A DNA stretch of 64,000 nucleotides, from NCBI GenBank assembly GCA_015499995.1, contig JADNRV010000145.1, positions 62,001 to 126,000 on the forward strand, read 5' to 3'. Source of the DNA: Flammula alnicola. Its lineage: Eukaryota > Basidiomycota > Agaricomycetes > Agaricales > Strophariaceae. Shown one piece after another: positions 38,282-52,100 of this stretch. A model generated the notes under the pieces. The model saw nothing but the letters and a program-made list of their open reading frames with translations, made no database searches and was not told the origin of the DNA. Position numbers and translations under genes: made by a program. Numbering within the stretch: the first letter of the stretch is position 1; every line of letters starts with the position of its first letter.

Positions 38282-40014
38282 ATGTCGACATCGAAATCAA
38301 CTAGAGGAATCACCCCAGATAGAGCGAGTAACACATCGAACACGACTACGGCAGCGAGGACGTCAAGCCGGCTACAGAACAACCCGCTGCAACTGAGCGT
38401 CATAAATGAGGAGCTAGAGGAGATACAGGACACACCAGAGGCACGTCGCTGCTTAGAAAAATTAGAGCTAATCGTACCACCAGGACAGACTATGACGCAC
38501 GACCTACTCTCGACCGCATTACACCACATCTCGGCAGTCAAAGGAGTACCAAAGCAAGCGAAGAACGCCATACGCTCAGTGGCATTCCTCCTGGAGGAGA
38601 TGGAAGTAAACACCCTGCACGAGACAGTGCGGGACTCGGTGACGTCCCAACTAAATGATATGTGTGCGGACTTACGGGACTTCATTACAGACACGACCAA
38701 GCGAATCGACAATCACCTATCAGACAAAATGAAGGAACTCACAGAGGCCACGAAGACTCTGCTAGACACGGCTACGGCAACCCTGACCAACACAGCATCA
38801 AGCGGAGGCACCATGGCCCCCGACGTACACACCCTCAACTACAAGCAAGCTCTAATGCACCCCCCGCCCAACATCGATCCCTGCATCGTGGTGAAAGAAG
38901 GCATACGACTACGTCAGTTTATGCTGGAAGGCGTCACCAGGGAATCGAAGATCGGAAAGATGAACGCTATGGAAGCGAAGAAAACAGTAAACGAGGCTCT
39001 CGCAACCGCCGGCGCAGGCGGCCACAAGGCCAGATCAGCACTTCGGCAAAACAAAGCTGGCCTCCTGGTGGAAATGGAAACCGACGCGGGCGCAGCCTGG
39101 CTCATGGACCCGGCAAACGCGAAGGCCTTCAGCATGGAACTTGGGCGGGCCTCTCCTTCAAAAAGAGACCGTACAATGTCATTGTATTCAACGTGCCAAC
39201 TGGGATTGACCCCTCCAACCCCGACCACCTGAAGGAGATCTGCGAGACCAACGATATCGATGAGGATAGCATCTCCGCAATACGCTGGGTCAAACCGACA
39301 GACAGACAGGACAAAGAATCCCAAAGCACAGCGCATATGATCATTACCTTCACCGACGTAAACGTAGCTAACCGATCTATCATCGCAGGACTCATCATCT
39401 GCCACCGCAAAGTCTGGGTCGCGAAATGCAAGAAGGAACCAGTCCGCTGCATGAAATGCCATGGCTGGAATCATGTCGCCTGGGAATGCGTCGCCAACAC
39501 AGACACCTGCGGCACCTGCGCAGGCAAGGGCCACTGGACGAAGGACTGCCCGGACAAGAAAAACAAGAACAAATGGTGCTGTGTATCCTGCAACACCGGC
39601 GGCCATGCCAGCTGGAGCAGGGAATGCCCCGTCTTCCTATGGAAGTGCGAAGAACTCGACAAGAGAACACCAGAGAACCACCTGCCTTTCTTCCCAGCAA
39701 CAGAACCCTGGACATGGTCGCTGAACCCATCACCCCCCATCCCTCAATACGGACAGGGACAAGGCTTTGACGCGCAACCACGAGGAAAAAACCAGAGAGA
39801 CCGAAACCAAATGCGCCAGGAGAAAGCGCCCTCCGGCCGACGCTACGAGCGGCAAACCTGGGACAGACCGGCACCCGTCGCTAGCCAGGCCCACACCGAT
39901 AAGCCTAACTTCCCAGACCCCTCCTCACCCATCCCTCCTGAGCTAACTAATAATGAGACTGAACCAGGTCAAATATTCGGCACCCAAGACACCGACCTAT
40001 GGAATGATGCCTGA
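38282..40014 (+). CDS. LINE ORF1: gag-like RNA-binding protein with three CCHC knuckles (frame broken once)
   Basis: Begins MSTSKSTRGITPDRASN, with a helical, likely coiled middle part (KRIDNHLSDKMKELTEATKT). The frame slips near 39145-39155: MELGRASPSK must join LSFKKRPYNVIVFNVP, cured by one G in a GGG run. The second part has an RRM-like segment followed by zinc knuckles CMKCHGWNHVAWEC, CGTCAGKGHWTKDC and CCVSCNTGGHASWSREC, then a Pro/Arg-rich tail ending TQDTDLWNDA. ORF1 proteins coat the LINE RNA and act as chaperones (family knowledge). It overlaps the ORF2 start by 62 bp, as is common in Tad elements. Confidence 0.85.
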
Positions 40015-43000
40015 GGGCCTTACACCGCTACCGAACTGCCTGAGAATACTACAAATCAACCTCAACAAATCAGAAAAAGCGCACCTCGACCTCTTGAACG
40101 GACCGCTAGGCACAAACTGGGATATAGTACTAATGCAGGAGCCCCACGTCACAACCTTCCGGACGATAAGGACGCCAATGAAGTTTCGCCAAGTATACCC
40201 TGCGGACAGACAGAAGTCCGAGACAGCGGTCAGATCATCAATATGGGTCAATGAACAAATCGATACTAAGTCATGGAAAATCATCAATGTACCTAATACT
40301 AACGACATCACAGCTATACAGATGAACGGGCCATATGGCCGACTGACAATCTTCAACATTTACAACTCATGTACGCACTCCAGAACGGAAACGACACTTA
40401 GGCGATACCTCCAAGACAATGCCAACAACATCTGGCGAGGCCTGGACAGCCACATGCTATGGTGCGGCAACTTCAACAGACACCACCCCCTCTGGGACAG
40501 AGACGAGGACACCCACCTATTCACTCCGGAAGCCCTGAACACAGCTGGGCGATTTATAGAGCTACTCACAGACTACGGAATGGAGATGATGCTAGAAAAG
40601 GGAGTACCCACTTTACAGCACATGAGATCGAAACGCTACTCACGACCAGATAACGTTTTCTGCTCTAGCTCGCTGATGAACACGGTGATACGATGCGAAG
40701 TGGATCCGAGAGCTCGACCAACAAAGACAGATCACTTCCCGATCATTACTACACTCGACCTACCTCAGAGCAGAGTACTACCGAAGCTGACATACGACTT
40801 CAAGATGGCAGACTGGATCGACTTCCGCGAGAACCTGGAAATCCGACTGGCGGAGATCCCGGAACCCGCCCCCTTACTAACTGACACCTTATTCCAACAG
40901 GCTGTCGCTGACCTCACAGGGGTGATTCAAGACACCATATGCACCAGGATCAAGATCAAGAAGCCCAGCCTGCAATCGAAGCGGTGGTGGAACAGCGAAC
41001 TATCTGCAATAAAACGACAAGTAAACAAGCTAAGTACTGAATCGTACCATTACCGAGCAGTAGAAAATCACCCCAGCCACAGAGCACTCCAACGACTACG
41101 CAATCAGTATGGCGAAGCCATCATCAAGGCCAAACGACAGCACTGGGAAGACTTCCTAGAGGAGGCGACCGCAGACGACATCTGGACTGCGAACAAATAC
41201 ATAAAAGAACCAGCCGGCGATGGCGGCAACCCACGCATCCCAACGTTGAAAGTAATAGGCCCAGACGGATTCGCGAGGGAAATCAACACGAACGACGGAA
41301 AGGCGAAAGCATTCACGGACTCTTTCTTCCCGAAACCACCACCAACCTCGAGCGTCCCAGAAGACTTCGAATACCCAGACCCTCTGCCAAATCCACCTGC
41401 CATCACGACTAGCCAAATAGAAACCCAAATTGGCAAACTCTCCCCATTCAAAGCATGCGGCCCAGATGAGATCCCAAACATCGTCCTACAAAAATCATAT
41501 GACCTAATCGCTGACCACCTCCTACACATTTTCCAGGCAATCTTCAAGCTCCGAACATACTATGCGCTGTGGAAGGAATTCACCACCGTCGTACTCAGGA
41601 AACCAGGAAAGCCGAATTACGAAGTACCGAAGGCATACAGACCGATAGCCCTCTTATGCACGATAGCAAAGGTACTAACGGCAATTGTTGCTGAAGACAT
41701 AAGCAGGCTCGTCGAAAAACACCAGCTACTACCCACCACCCACTTCAGTGGGCGACCAGGGCGGACAACCACAGACGCATTACACTACCTCGTCAATAGA
41801 ATCAAAAACGCATGGCGAAATGGGAAAGTCGCCTCGATCCTTTTTCTAGATGTCGAAGGCGCTTTTCCGAACGCAGTAACAGACCAACTAATCCACAACC
41901 TACGCAGAAGATGGATCCCCGAAGCATACACAGACTTCATACGCCAACTGTTAGATGGAAGAAAGACTCGGCTCAAATTCGACGACTTCATATCAGCGCT
42001 GATAGACATTATCAATGGCATCGGACAGGGCGACCCGCTTTCTATGATACTCTATATAATCTACAATGCTGACCTTCTTGAATCCATAGCCCAACTAGAG
42101 GACAAAGACGCAGTAGGGTATGTCGACGACGCCATAGCTGTTGCCATAGGAGAAGACTTCGACGAAACGACAAGAATGCTAGAGAACATCATGGAGAGGG
42201 AAGAGGGAGGCTTCGACTGGAGCTCTTCTCACAACTCGCGATATGAAATCAGCAAACTCACAGTCTTACACACCAGCCAACGAACCCAACCGGACCCGGA
42301 AAACCAGAGGAAGAGGATCCCGCTCGACCGACCACCTCTTGTCCTGCGCGGGAAGACCGTCAAGGAAGTCCAAAGCTTCAAATACCTGGGAGTACACATA
42401 GACGCGCAACTCAGATGGATGGTACAAGCACAAAAGGGAGTCGCTAACGCCACGCAGTGGATAATGCAATACCGTCGTCTCACGAAAATATCTACAGGTG
42501 TCAACTCCAAACTAATGAGGCTACTCTACATTTCGGTCGCCTTACCCAAGATGACATATGCCCTCGATGTATGGTACACTCCGCCAACAAAGCCAATAGG
42601 CAGAAAACGCAACACAGGATCAGTAGGCGTACTACGGCAAATGCAGAAACTCCAGAGGATGGCCTTACTAGCGATCATCGGCGGAATGAAGACAACACCG
42701 AACGACTTACTAAACGCCCACGCGGGCATCTTCCCGATGGAACTGACATTACTAAGGATCTGCCACAGAGCAGCAATTTGACTCTGTACCCTGCCGAACA
42801 CTCATCCCCTACACCGGATCACACGAACAGCCGCGCGGATGCCACCCAGAAAGCACCCGGGCCCTATCGACAACGCCTTATGAATATTCAAACTAAGCCA
42901 AAGAAACTCGAAACTATCGCCCCGGATACTACGCCACCAACATATGTACCTCGATTCAAAACCTTTATCGCAGACACTCGCAAGGAATCAATGGACAGAG

Positions 43001-43984
43001 AAGCAGCAGACACAGCAGACTACCGAATCTACACAGACGGATCAGGCTACGAGGACAATGCAGGCGCAGCCGCGGTAATGTACAAGAAAGATAGCGAAGA
43101 ACTGATAACGTCACTCCAACATCACCTAGGCAAACTCACCAAACACACCAACTATGAAGCAGAAGCCATCGGTGCCATACTAGCTACGTGGCTAATCCGT
43201 AAACTCCTAATCTGACGAGACTTGTAATCGCTATATATACAGATAGCCAGGCCTTCATAAAATCAACCCGGAAGAGGGAGGCTAAGTCCGGCCACTACCT
43301 GGTGGCCAACTTCCGCATGGCAGCAGATGACCTACCATGCCGACTCCAACTGCGATGGATATCAGCACACAGCGAAGTCGGAGGAAATGAGAAAGCGGAT
43401 GAACTGGCAAAGGAGGCGGCAAGGCGAGTCTAGCCTGCTTGACGAACTACCCCCACTACTGCACAAGCCCTTCCCTTTAGCGCAGCTGCCAGGAAACAAG
43501 CATTTACATCAAAAGTCAAGAAAATGTGGAATACTGAGTGGCAGGCCTCCCCTCGACGCGCCAGGATGGAAAACATCGACCAGGAATTCCCCTTCAACAA
43601 ATTTAGGAAGATCCAAAGCACACTGACGAGATCGCAAAGCAGCCTACTGCTGCAAATTCCGAAGCGGACACATACCACTAAATGTGCACCTATTCCGACT
43701 GAAACGAGTAGCGACCGACAAGTGCCAGGCATGCAGAGCGCAACGAGGAACGCCAGCAGTGGAAACAATACCTCACTATCTTTTGAGTGCCCAGCATACA
43801 GCGAAGAACGACATGACCTCGAACAAGCCCTAGGGAGACAGAGCAGAGATCTGGCCGCCATAATGTCCAACAGGAAGGAATACACGAGATCCTCAAGTTC
43901 ATCAGTCGAACAAAAAGACTTAAAAACACATTCAGTGACGTGGCATTATATCTACCTACAGACGACGCAGACGACTACCAATAA
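39953..43984 (+). CDS. LINE ORF2: endonuclease - reverse transcriptase - RNase H polyprotein (broken)
   Basis: The intact part (39953-42781) has an APE-like endonuclease (LMQEPHV, LWCGNFNRHHPLWD, KTDHFPIITTLDL) and a reverse transcriptase (AYRPIALLCTIAKVL, FLDVEGAFPNAV, GIGQGDPLSMILYIIYNADL, active site GYVDDAIAVA). A TGA at 42779-42781 interrupts RAAI/LCTLPNTHPLHR. RNase H follows in shifted frames: YRIYTDGSGYEDNAGAAAVM, then IAIYTDSQAFIKS after a slip near 43205 (CC run), then SAHSEVGGNEKADELAKEA. The C-terminal CCHC-like tail (QACRAQRG, CPAYSEERHDLEQAL) ends DADDYQ at 43984. At least three further slips lie near 42885, 43435 and 43485. It nicks DNA and copies the LINE RNA in place (target-primed reverse transcription, family knowledge). 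Confidence 0.88.
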
Positions 43985-44363
43985 TGCTATTCTTCCAACA
44001 GATACTATCACTCTGAAACCACCCGACGAGCTCAAGCATCAAAGCGAACATATAAAAACCCAAAACTCAAAACACAAAACAAATGCCCGCCTCACGATGA
44101 CCTCGTCTAACAACACGAACAACACTACAACTACCACGGACACAGACGACCAACGAAGAAACATGCCACCAACATACAGATTGACGCATCGTGCCTACCA
44201 CAAGAGTGGTCGGGTACGCAACAGATAACGAGGATAACGACAATACAACGACAATCGAACATGGCTTCAAAGCTACGCTACACCACCATACGGTCCTCGA
44301 AGGACGTATCCCAAAACAGTGTTTCAGTGCTGGGTCCAATGGGGAGTGAGCACTCGTGGTGCG

Positions 44364-44371
44364 CCTCAAAG
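44364..44371 (+). repeat. Left target-site duplication of the hAT element
   Basis: CCTCAAAG, identical to 57769-57776. Eight bp is the diagnostic duplication length for hAT insertions. It lies in the LINE 3' UTR. Confidence 0.9.
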
Positions 44372-44487
44372 TAAGGCTCCAACCATATAGTATACATATA
44401 GGCCTCAAGGTCTATATATACGGATACGGTATACTATAGGGTGTATACCATATATATACAGTTATACAGTAATTCTATAGAGTTGTT

Positions 44488-47400
44488 CTAAGACTTAATT
44501 TCTCCGTGCTTTCTCTTGCATTTTAGAGGCTCGTTGACATCGAAAAGCCCACTCCTAATCCATGCCTTCGATAACAGAGCCTTTGAGACTGTTTCCGCTT
44601 TGAGAGATCCCCATAAATCGGTGCAAATATGACGGGATTTCGAGAAAACGCGCTCGACTGAAACACTTGTCGCAGGGATAGCGAGAAAGTCTCGAGCCAT
44701 TCTAGCTATAGTGGGAAAGGCTGCTGCGTGAGCCTGTCATTTTTTATTCAGTGCACGTTGATAGGCAAAAAGTCAAAAAAAACTTACCTTCCACCACCCT
44801 AACGGGTTCAAGATTTCGCCTTTGCCACCCTCGAACCGCAGGTAACGTCTCAGCTCCTCCTTAAATAGCTCTTCAGGTGTCGCCGAGACTGATTCTGGTA
44901 TATTTGAAACGTCAAATTCCAGCATGTTGGCCATCCAGCTGCTTGAGCCCTTTAAAGGTGTTGGCTGGCCGGTTGCGATGCTGTCGTTTTGAGTCGGTGT
45001 TGGTGCTAGTTTCTCGTAGTAAGCTTGGGCAACAGTGCGGAAGAGGGTCACGGCTTTGTCGACTGCTTCTTGCTGGGCAAGTTTCTGTTTCGCTGCATCT
45101 TCTGGTGTTGGGCTTGCTTTTTTTGGGACAGTGTTTCGAAACCATTCAGTGCGGAGAGCTGGGTGAAGGACTAGTACATGATAATTGTAAGTATCAACAC
45201 TTCGAATGAGCAATAAGATACGTACTTGTTCCCAATTTGTAGTAATGATTCTCGTCAGCGATTGTCTTGTACTTTTTCAGCTTATCCAATGCCGATCTAG
45301 CGCCCTGGCGAATCCGAAGATGAGTCTTGCTGTTGGCAGTGGCCGTGATGATATGATCACTCATCATCTCATAAAGAGGCAGCACGAAGGGGATTGTTGG
45401 TATCGAGGAGTGACACATTTGAGCAGTCGCATGGGTGAAAATCTAGGTAAACAGTTGTAAGCGTAGAAATTCTAAAAAAATGGAGTAAACGTACCTCGAG
45501 AAAATCGGCTAATTCAGTGAGCAACTTCCAATCCGATGGCGTCAGTGATATGCCCCGGAGAGAGGGAACATTGAAGACCCAGGTGTCGATGCTCTGCAAG
45601 ACAGTGGCTAGCATCAGGCATCATACTTTAAGAGTGGATAATACCTACCTCTTTTAACAGAAGCCCACGACGAATCATAGCGTGAGTATAATTCCACCTT
45701 GTCTTGACGTCTTTGATGACCATGAGCTTTGCGAGGCGGGCTGTTGAAGGGTCACCGCTGTACTTTTCATGGCTGATCTTGCAGAACTGCAATCGGCGTT
45801 GGGGTGATGAAGTGATCTTGGTTGTGATAAAGCGTAGCTAAAATAGCAAGGACTGTCAATCTAAAGCCTGAGTAAGTAAAGTGTAAGACTCACACGTTTG
45901 AGAGGGCTCTCGCCGATCTCCGAGAGCAACTCGGCTTCTTCTGCATCACTGAGATGCTGCGAATGGATGGTTTCCATCTCCAGAAGCTCTTCAGTTTCCA
46001 TTGCGAGCTGCTCTTCATCCTTGTCAACATCATAATGAATTGGGGCCTCCTTGTCGAAGTAATCGGTCTTGTTTGGATCATCAGCTTCGTCCATTCCATG
46101 GAGAAAAGCTTGGACAATGAGGTTGATAATATGCGCAATGCACCGGATGTGCATATCGGGCGTGAAGTCAATGTTGTACCTGTTGAGAAGGCATTTTGCC
46201 ACCGTCTCGACAATGACATCATTGACAGAAGCGTTGTCCGTGGTGAGGCTGATGAAGTATATATCGAGAGATAAGTGAAACCTTTCTTTAGACTTTCACA
46301 TATGAGGTGAGACTTATCTTATCCAGACCGCCTCGCTCTCGTACACCGTTCACAAATGCCAGTCCACCCAAGAAACCTTCATGTTCCTTGTCCTCGAGTG
46401 GTTTGAAATCCACTACGCGTTCAATCAGGTTCCAGTCGTCATCAATAAATGATGCAATGGTGCACGCAAACATGTAGACCATTTGTCTCGTAGTCCAGGT
46501 GTCCTCGGCATATGCGATCTTGGACTTGACGCTCTGGGAATTGATGCCAGGTGAGTTTTACATTATATTTCAAGTTTAATGCAGTTTATCTTACCGCAAA
46601 TTCACGGACTACTTTTCCATGAAGCTCAGCAAAGATATGAGCAAGCTGATTTCGAACAGTGGTGTCCGTTGGGAGGACAAACTTGATCTTAAGGAATTTG
46701 AAGAGAAGCTTGAGCGTCGGGGCCTCGCCAGTTGTCCAAGGTAAGCTCTCATCGAGTATCCATGCCGCGAATAGTCGAAGGAACCCAGTGTTTGTCAGTT
46801 CAATTAGAGGATTAAGCTCACCATCCTTGAGGTAGTCACGCATAAGGTCAGCACTTTTCTTCAGGTTGAGACACTCTGATGGCCTCGCATTCTCGTCTTC
46901 AAGATCGTTATCCTTTGTGTCCAGGTGATTGAACTTTTCTGCATGCTTCTTCTTGCATTTGAGGATGTGGGTTGCGAGGTTGTTGAGTTTCGGAAGGGAA
47001 GGTTCATCGTCAAAGGTGATGTCTGCTCCATCTATGGTTCGAGTAAATCGTCGCAAGCTGAAATTAAGTTTTATTTAGCAGTTAGTCAATTTGAAAGGAC
47101 AGAGACGTACGAGCTGCAGACTCGGCATTTAAATTCCCATTGCTTTTTTGCGTTTCTGTCTTGAACAGGAATTGGATCATGGAAGTACTGCATGCTTGAA
47201 TTTGCAGGTCCTCGCCGTCCATACTGCGAGGCCGCGGCCTTGCTTGCCTCGACTTTCTTGAATGCTGAATCACCATCCGACTCATCACCTGAGTCAAGCT
47301 CCATGGGCTCCAATGGTGTCCCTTTTCCAGACTGACACATAGGTCGTGAATGTAAGTCAAAACCCTTAAATCGATGATGAGATCACTGACTTTACTCGCT

Positions 47401-48208
47401 TTTTTATGTTTTTCAGCAGCCTGCTTTGCTGCCGTAGCAGACTTCTTTGCTTTACACTTTTCCTTCTGCATAACGTAAGTATAAACTTAAACCAAATGAA
47501 GGAGGAGTTAACTCACCAATGCCTTTGCTTGATCTGTGTCCGTGAAGACCTCCTCTCCGTCGCTCCCATATACCTGAAGAGGTGATTCAGGCTCATTGCG
47601 TGGACGCTTGGGCGGTCTGTAATCCTCATCATCGCTATCATTGGCATCCTCACATGTAGCCTTTTTAGATTTTGCAGCGGGTTTGTCTTTCAGAGGCGCA
47701 GATGCTGAAGAACCTTGCTCGCTATTGCGTTATCACATTTTAGTAGTAAAAAAATAACAAAAAAATGAACGTACATCAAGATCTTAAACTCCTCGATAAG
47801 TCTGTCAGCCTTGATCGAAGCCAGGTCCCGTAACAGGTTCCCAGCATCTCTCGCTTCCTTGAAGTATGTAACAACGAGATCAATGCCCAGGGAACCTCGT
47901 CGAATATGGAGAAGCCGTCCACTTTCTTTGTCACGAAGGTCGTTGCCAATTATAGCATCCATTCTTGCATTGAAAGCTTCCCAATGTTTGAAGGCATCAT
48001 CGGGAATGGGAATCTTCATGAAAACTTCATAAATCTTGTCTGATTTTTTTGCTTTGGGAACACTTGTAGGGAGGAGCTTTGCAAGACGTTCAAGCTCGAC
48101 AATCTTGTCAGAAAATACCCGAAAATCAGGGAGAGGCATTGCATGCAAATGTAGGTATTTAAGATGGTGACTGAGCAGCAGATCAAGGTTGGAAGTGTTT
48201 TCGGGCAA
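44488..48208 (-). CDS. hAT transposase with BED-type zinc finger
   Basis: Multi-exon gene on the minus strand. An N-terminal helical region (LPDFRVFSDKIVELERLAKL) and a Lys-rich linker precede a BED-like finger (WEFKCRVCSSY then ATHILKCKKKH, about 47120-46930). The RNase-H-like core follows, with ISLTTDNASVNDVIVE carrying the first catalytic Asp, an acidic insert, and the C-terminal hAT dimerisation domain ARDFLAIPATSVSVERVFSK, SLKAETVSKALLSKAWI. Stop TAG at 44490-44488. BED fingers bind the element ends and the core cuts and rejoins DNA (family knowledge). The 5' end is uncertain: the first clear ATG in the N-terminal frame is at 48139, but the frame is open to 48208. I did not find a decisive break, so it could be intact after splicing. 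Confidence 0.8.
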
Positions 48209-48464
48209 GAAATTTTAATTCCGCATTCGCAGACATCGGGCGGCGGCCCACTCACTGTACCAGACGTCCACCAGGGACTTTAGAAGCCGAGAGGCCAACT
48301 TTTGGGATGCCAGAATATGTTTTTGCCCTGAAACTCACCAGACAGGCGCGCGATGACTGACACAGCATCCTTATGTACCCAAAATAAGCTAATTAGAAAC
48401 TATATACAGAAACTGTATACATATAACTACTGTACAGTATAGAAATCCCTGCCAGCCCTATACA

Positions 48465-48609
48465 TCTATACTATAAATCGAAGAGGGACTTTCTCACGTG
48501 ACAGACAAACACCTGTCACAATTGATCACAGACAAACAAGTCACGTCTCTCTGCCGTTCCACATCTAGGCCAACGGCACGCCCGTGCGAAGCACGGGTCA
48601 GACGGCTCG
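48465..48609 (+). mobile_element. 145-bp mini-Helitron, head-to-tail with the full-length Helitron
   Basis: Starts A|TCTATACTATAAATCGAAG, and its first 80 bp nearly match the first 80 bp of the element starting at 48610. It includes the same subterminal inverted repeat GTGACAG / CTGTCAC. Its 3' end has the hairpin CCCGTGC-GAA-GCACGGG (48581-48597) followed by 12 nt ending CTCG. The hairpin is of the same sequence as at the 3' end of the large element. It has no coding capacity. The end is CTCG rather than CTAG, so the 3' terminus may be mutated or read through. Confidence 0.75.
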
Positions 48610-49153
48610 TCTATACTATAAATCGAAGAGGGTCTTTCACACGTGACAGACAAACACCTGTCACAATTGATCACAGACAAACAAGTCACCGTCTTTGCGC
48701 GGACACCCATGGGACACGTCTCTCTGCCTTTCGATATTCGTTCTCGATCATCGAATTCTAGATGTCTCTCTCTCTTTTCTCTGTCATTCGCCTCTTTGAA
48801 GGGGTTTCTATGTAAATCTTCCCTGTTATATAGATGTCGTTCAAGAAGTAAGCATGTTGATCCATCTTATGCGAAAATTTCCAGCCTACCTCGCATGTAA
48901 AGCCTCCTGCTGGATACTTATGCCCAAAGGCCTTCTCTCCACTGTCCAGTGGCAATCATTGTAGCTGGGATGGTATCTAATGTTCTCGGAGATGTGCCTG
49001 TTCTTGGAAACCCAGGGCGGCATCATCATGATCGGTCATGACCCTTAACGCGAAGACACGAAGACACGAAGACACGACGAATGCACCCAACAACCCGTAA
49101 CTCTGAAACTAATGTAAGAGGCATTCTTTTCTTTTCTCCTCCATTGCTCACTT

Positions 49154-52100
49154 ATGTTCAGGTCTCGAGATATTCTCACAACGCCCCAGCGACATCAACA
49201 GCAGGCCCGCCAAGCTTTCCGCGAGCTTGCTCTCAACGTGGAAGAGAGCCCGCGGCGTCGCCCTCCTGCTCCAAGACCAGAAACGCCTACACCTCAACCC
49301 AGATACATTGAAAGAATCAGGACAGCTGGTCGAGCATCAAATCGTATGCTTCGCGATACAGATCTCTTGGGCTCTCCGAGACGAAGACACTTGAATCCTC
49401 AGCAAGACGAAAACCTTCAACCTGTGGCTTCGACTTCAAGGGCTGTGAACCGTCAACCTGTGACTTCGGCCTCCAGGGATGTGAGAGATGAGGCTTTTAT
49501 GTACAATCCATTGGTGCGTAACATCATTTATTGTATATATCCTGTCTGTCTCTGACTCATTGGCATTTTTAAAGTCTTCATATGACACACCGTGCGCCGG
49601 CCCTTCATGCCAGGATTCAACCATCTCCTGTCAAGGTCCACGCACCGTATTGCGTATAGATAGCTCTGCATCTTCCGCCCGTTCGAATGCGCAGCAAGCT
49701 AGGCGAGAGCGAGAGCGGCAGGAAAGCACAGCACAGGAAAATTCTTCTCTGGCAAATGCTCCTTCGGCGTCTACTCGCCCCGCTCTTGCTACACTACCTA
49801 ATTTTCGTTCTCTCGGTCAACAACATCGTCGTGCTCGAGAACGACAAGAACGATTGGGTGCCCAACAAATACAACAGGCTACGCCTCCTTTTACTCAGAC
49901 TTTACCACAAGCAAATGAAGGTACGTCGTATTTTGCTCCCACTCATTTCGTCACTGATAACCATTTCATTTTCAGTTGCTGTTGCGTGTCAGAACATCGG
50001 AGGGCCTCTGCAAAATCTACAGCCAGCAAGTGCGACAAATGTGCGGTCTCTTGGACAGCAGCGTCGACGTGCTCGAGAACGTGAAGCAAGGTCTCAGCGC
50101 ACGGCACAAGGTCAAGAACGTGTGGCCCCAGCACATCAGCAAAACAATCGCACACAGAACAATGCTCAACTTCAGACTCCACCTACCACCCAGACCATAC
50201 AACCGGCAGGTCAAGGTTTGTCGTTCTTATGCTGTATATTCGTGGCTGTCTGACTTCAACAATATTTCTAGATGACGCACATGAAGAGGCTCGACGACTT
50301 TTTAATCTGTATAATGCATTCGCTGATGGTCAGTATTCTTATTGCATCCTTCACACTCTGCAGCTAACGGACTCTATAGAAGACCCGGAAGGTGATGAAG
50401 TACCAGAAAATGGACCAGCACTCGCGCGCTCAGGACACGAAGAACATGAAGGTGTGTCCATTAAACTAACTTGAGTATATGTTACTCATTCTTTTCTCAA
50501 GGTCACCCTGCTGCACGTGGCAATCCTCAACAACCCGTCGCGCGCCGACGAAGGACACTACAGCTGTTCCTTGCAGGCCGTCATCCATATGTGGAACCGC
50601 CCAGCCGACACGATTTAGGCCGGATGAATATTCCGTGTCCGTTCTGTGGAGCTCTTCACTGGCTCGCAGAGAAGCTTTCTGACAGTTCCAAGCAATCACC
50701 CAAGTTTGGATCATGCTGCATGGAGGGAAAGGTTCGCCTTCCGGTACATGAGGCTGCACCTGAACCTCTTCGATGGCTTCTCACGTCTGAAGAGCGTGAC
50801 GCGGCGACATTTCGGGATGAAATATGGAAATACAACCGTGCATTGGCCTTTACCTCACTCGGCATCGAACAGGATCATTCCGTCAATGAGGGAAGGGGAC
50901 CACCTGTCTTCAGGATCTTTGGAGAGCTTTACCACAACTCAGGATCATTGATATCGAGAGGAATTCGCCCTCCTTCCTATGCCCAACTCTATTTTTATGA
51001 GCCGCGCGCTGCATTGGATTTGCGCATGCAACAGAATGCCGACCTTGATCGCGAGATCATGTGTTCACTCCAGGAGATGCTCTCTGAACACCACCAATAT
51101 GTTCCTCTTTACCGTCATGCTTTTGAAGTCCTGTGCAACTACGATCCTGCCAATGATGTTGAGATTCGGCTTCGCCTCTCGCCTGGCCTCGACCATCGTC
51201 GCTACAACCTGCCAACAGCTGATGAGGTGGCTGTTATTTTACCTGGAAATGCATCAACAGAACCCCGTGATATCATTCTTCGCCTTCGGGCAGGACCATT
51301 GCAACGAATTAGCGACCTCCATCCGGCATATGTGCCCCTTCAGTATCCTCTTCTGTTCCCACATGGGGAAAATGGATGGTATCCAGAAATGGTGCTGCAT
51401 GAGTCTGCGGAACAGCGAAACAACCGGCTCCAGCAGCAAAATGCTCGACGACAACGACGAGGTGAGAGAGGATTGCAGGTGGAACAAGGCCCACTTTCTC
51501 AGTCCAGGCGTCTTACGTTGACGCGCTATGTGGCCTTCCGAATTCACTATCGACCAAACGAATTTAATCTGCTTCTTCGTGGTGGTCGACTTTTTAACCG
51601 TTACACTGTCGATATGTTTGCATCTGTTGATCAGCAGAGGCTTTTCTGGATTATACGCAACCAAGAGACTTTCCGAGCGGCAAGGTTCAATAATTTAGAA
51701 GATGCCGCAGCTAACGACGAGGACAATAACTTAGATCTCAATGATCTTGGACAGCGTGTCATCCTTCCTTCCTCTTACATGGGTGGTCCTCGCAACATGG
51801 CTCAGTGCTTTCAGGACTCCATGGCCATTGCCCGCTATTTCCGAAAGGTCGACATATTTCTCACCATGACGACAAATCCTAATTGGGTTGAAATTGAACG
51901 GGAGCTCCTTCCTGGACAAACGGCCTACGACCGACCAGATTTAGTCGCTCGCGTGTTTCAGATGAAGAAGAAGGCGGTCGTCGATTACATTTACAAACAT
52001 GGTGTATTCGGAAAAGCCATCGCGTATGTGTATACAATTGAATTTCAAAAACGCGGCCTTCCACACATGCACATCCTCATTTTCCTCAAGGAGCCTTACA

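Noticed and set aside
38914..39606. Long minus-strand frame opposite LINE ORF1
   Set aside because: Shadow of the GC-rich zinc-knuckle coding strand; composition mirrors the sense codons and has no motif of its own.
44328..44345. CAGTGCTGGG as the hAT left terminus
   Set aside because: It resembles some hAT ends, but no matching right end or duplication exists; the TAAGGCTCCAAC ends with CCTCAAAG duplications fit exactly.
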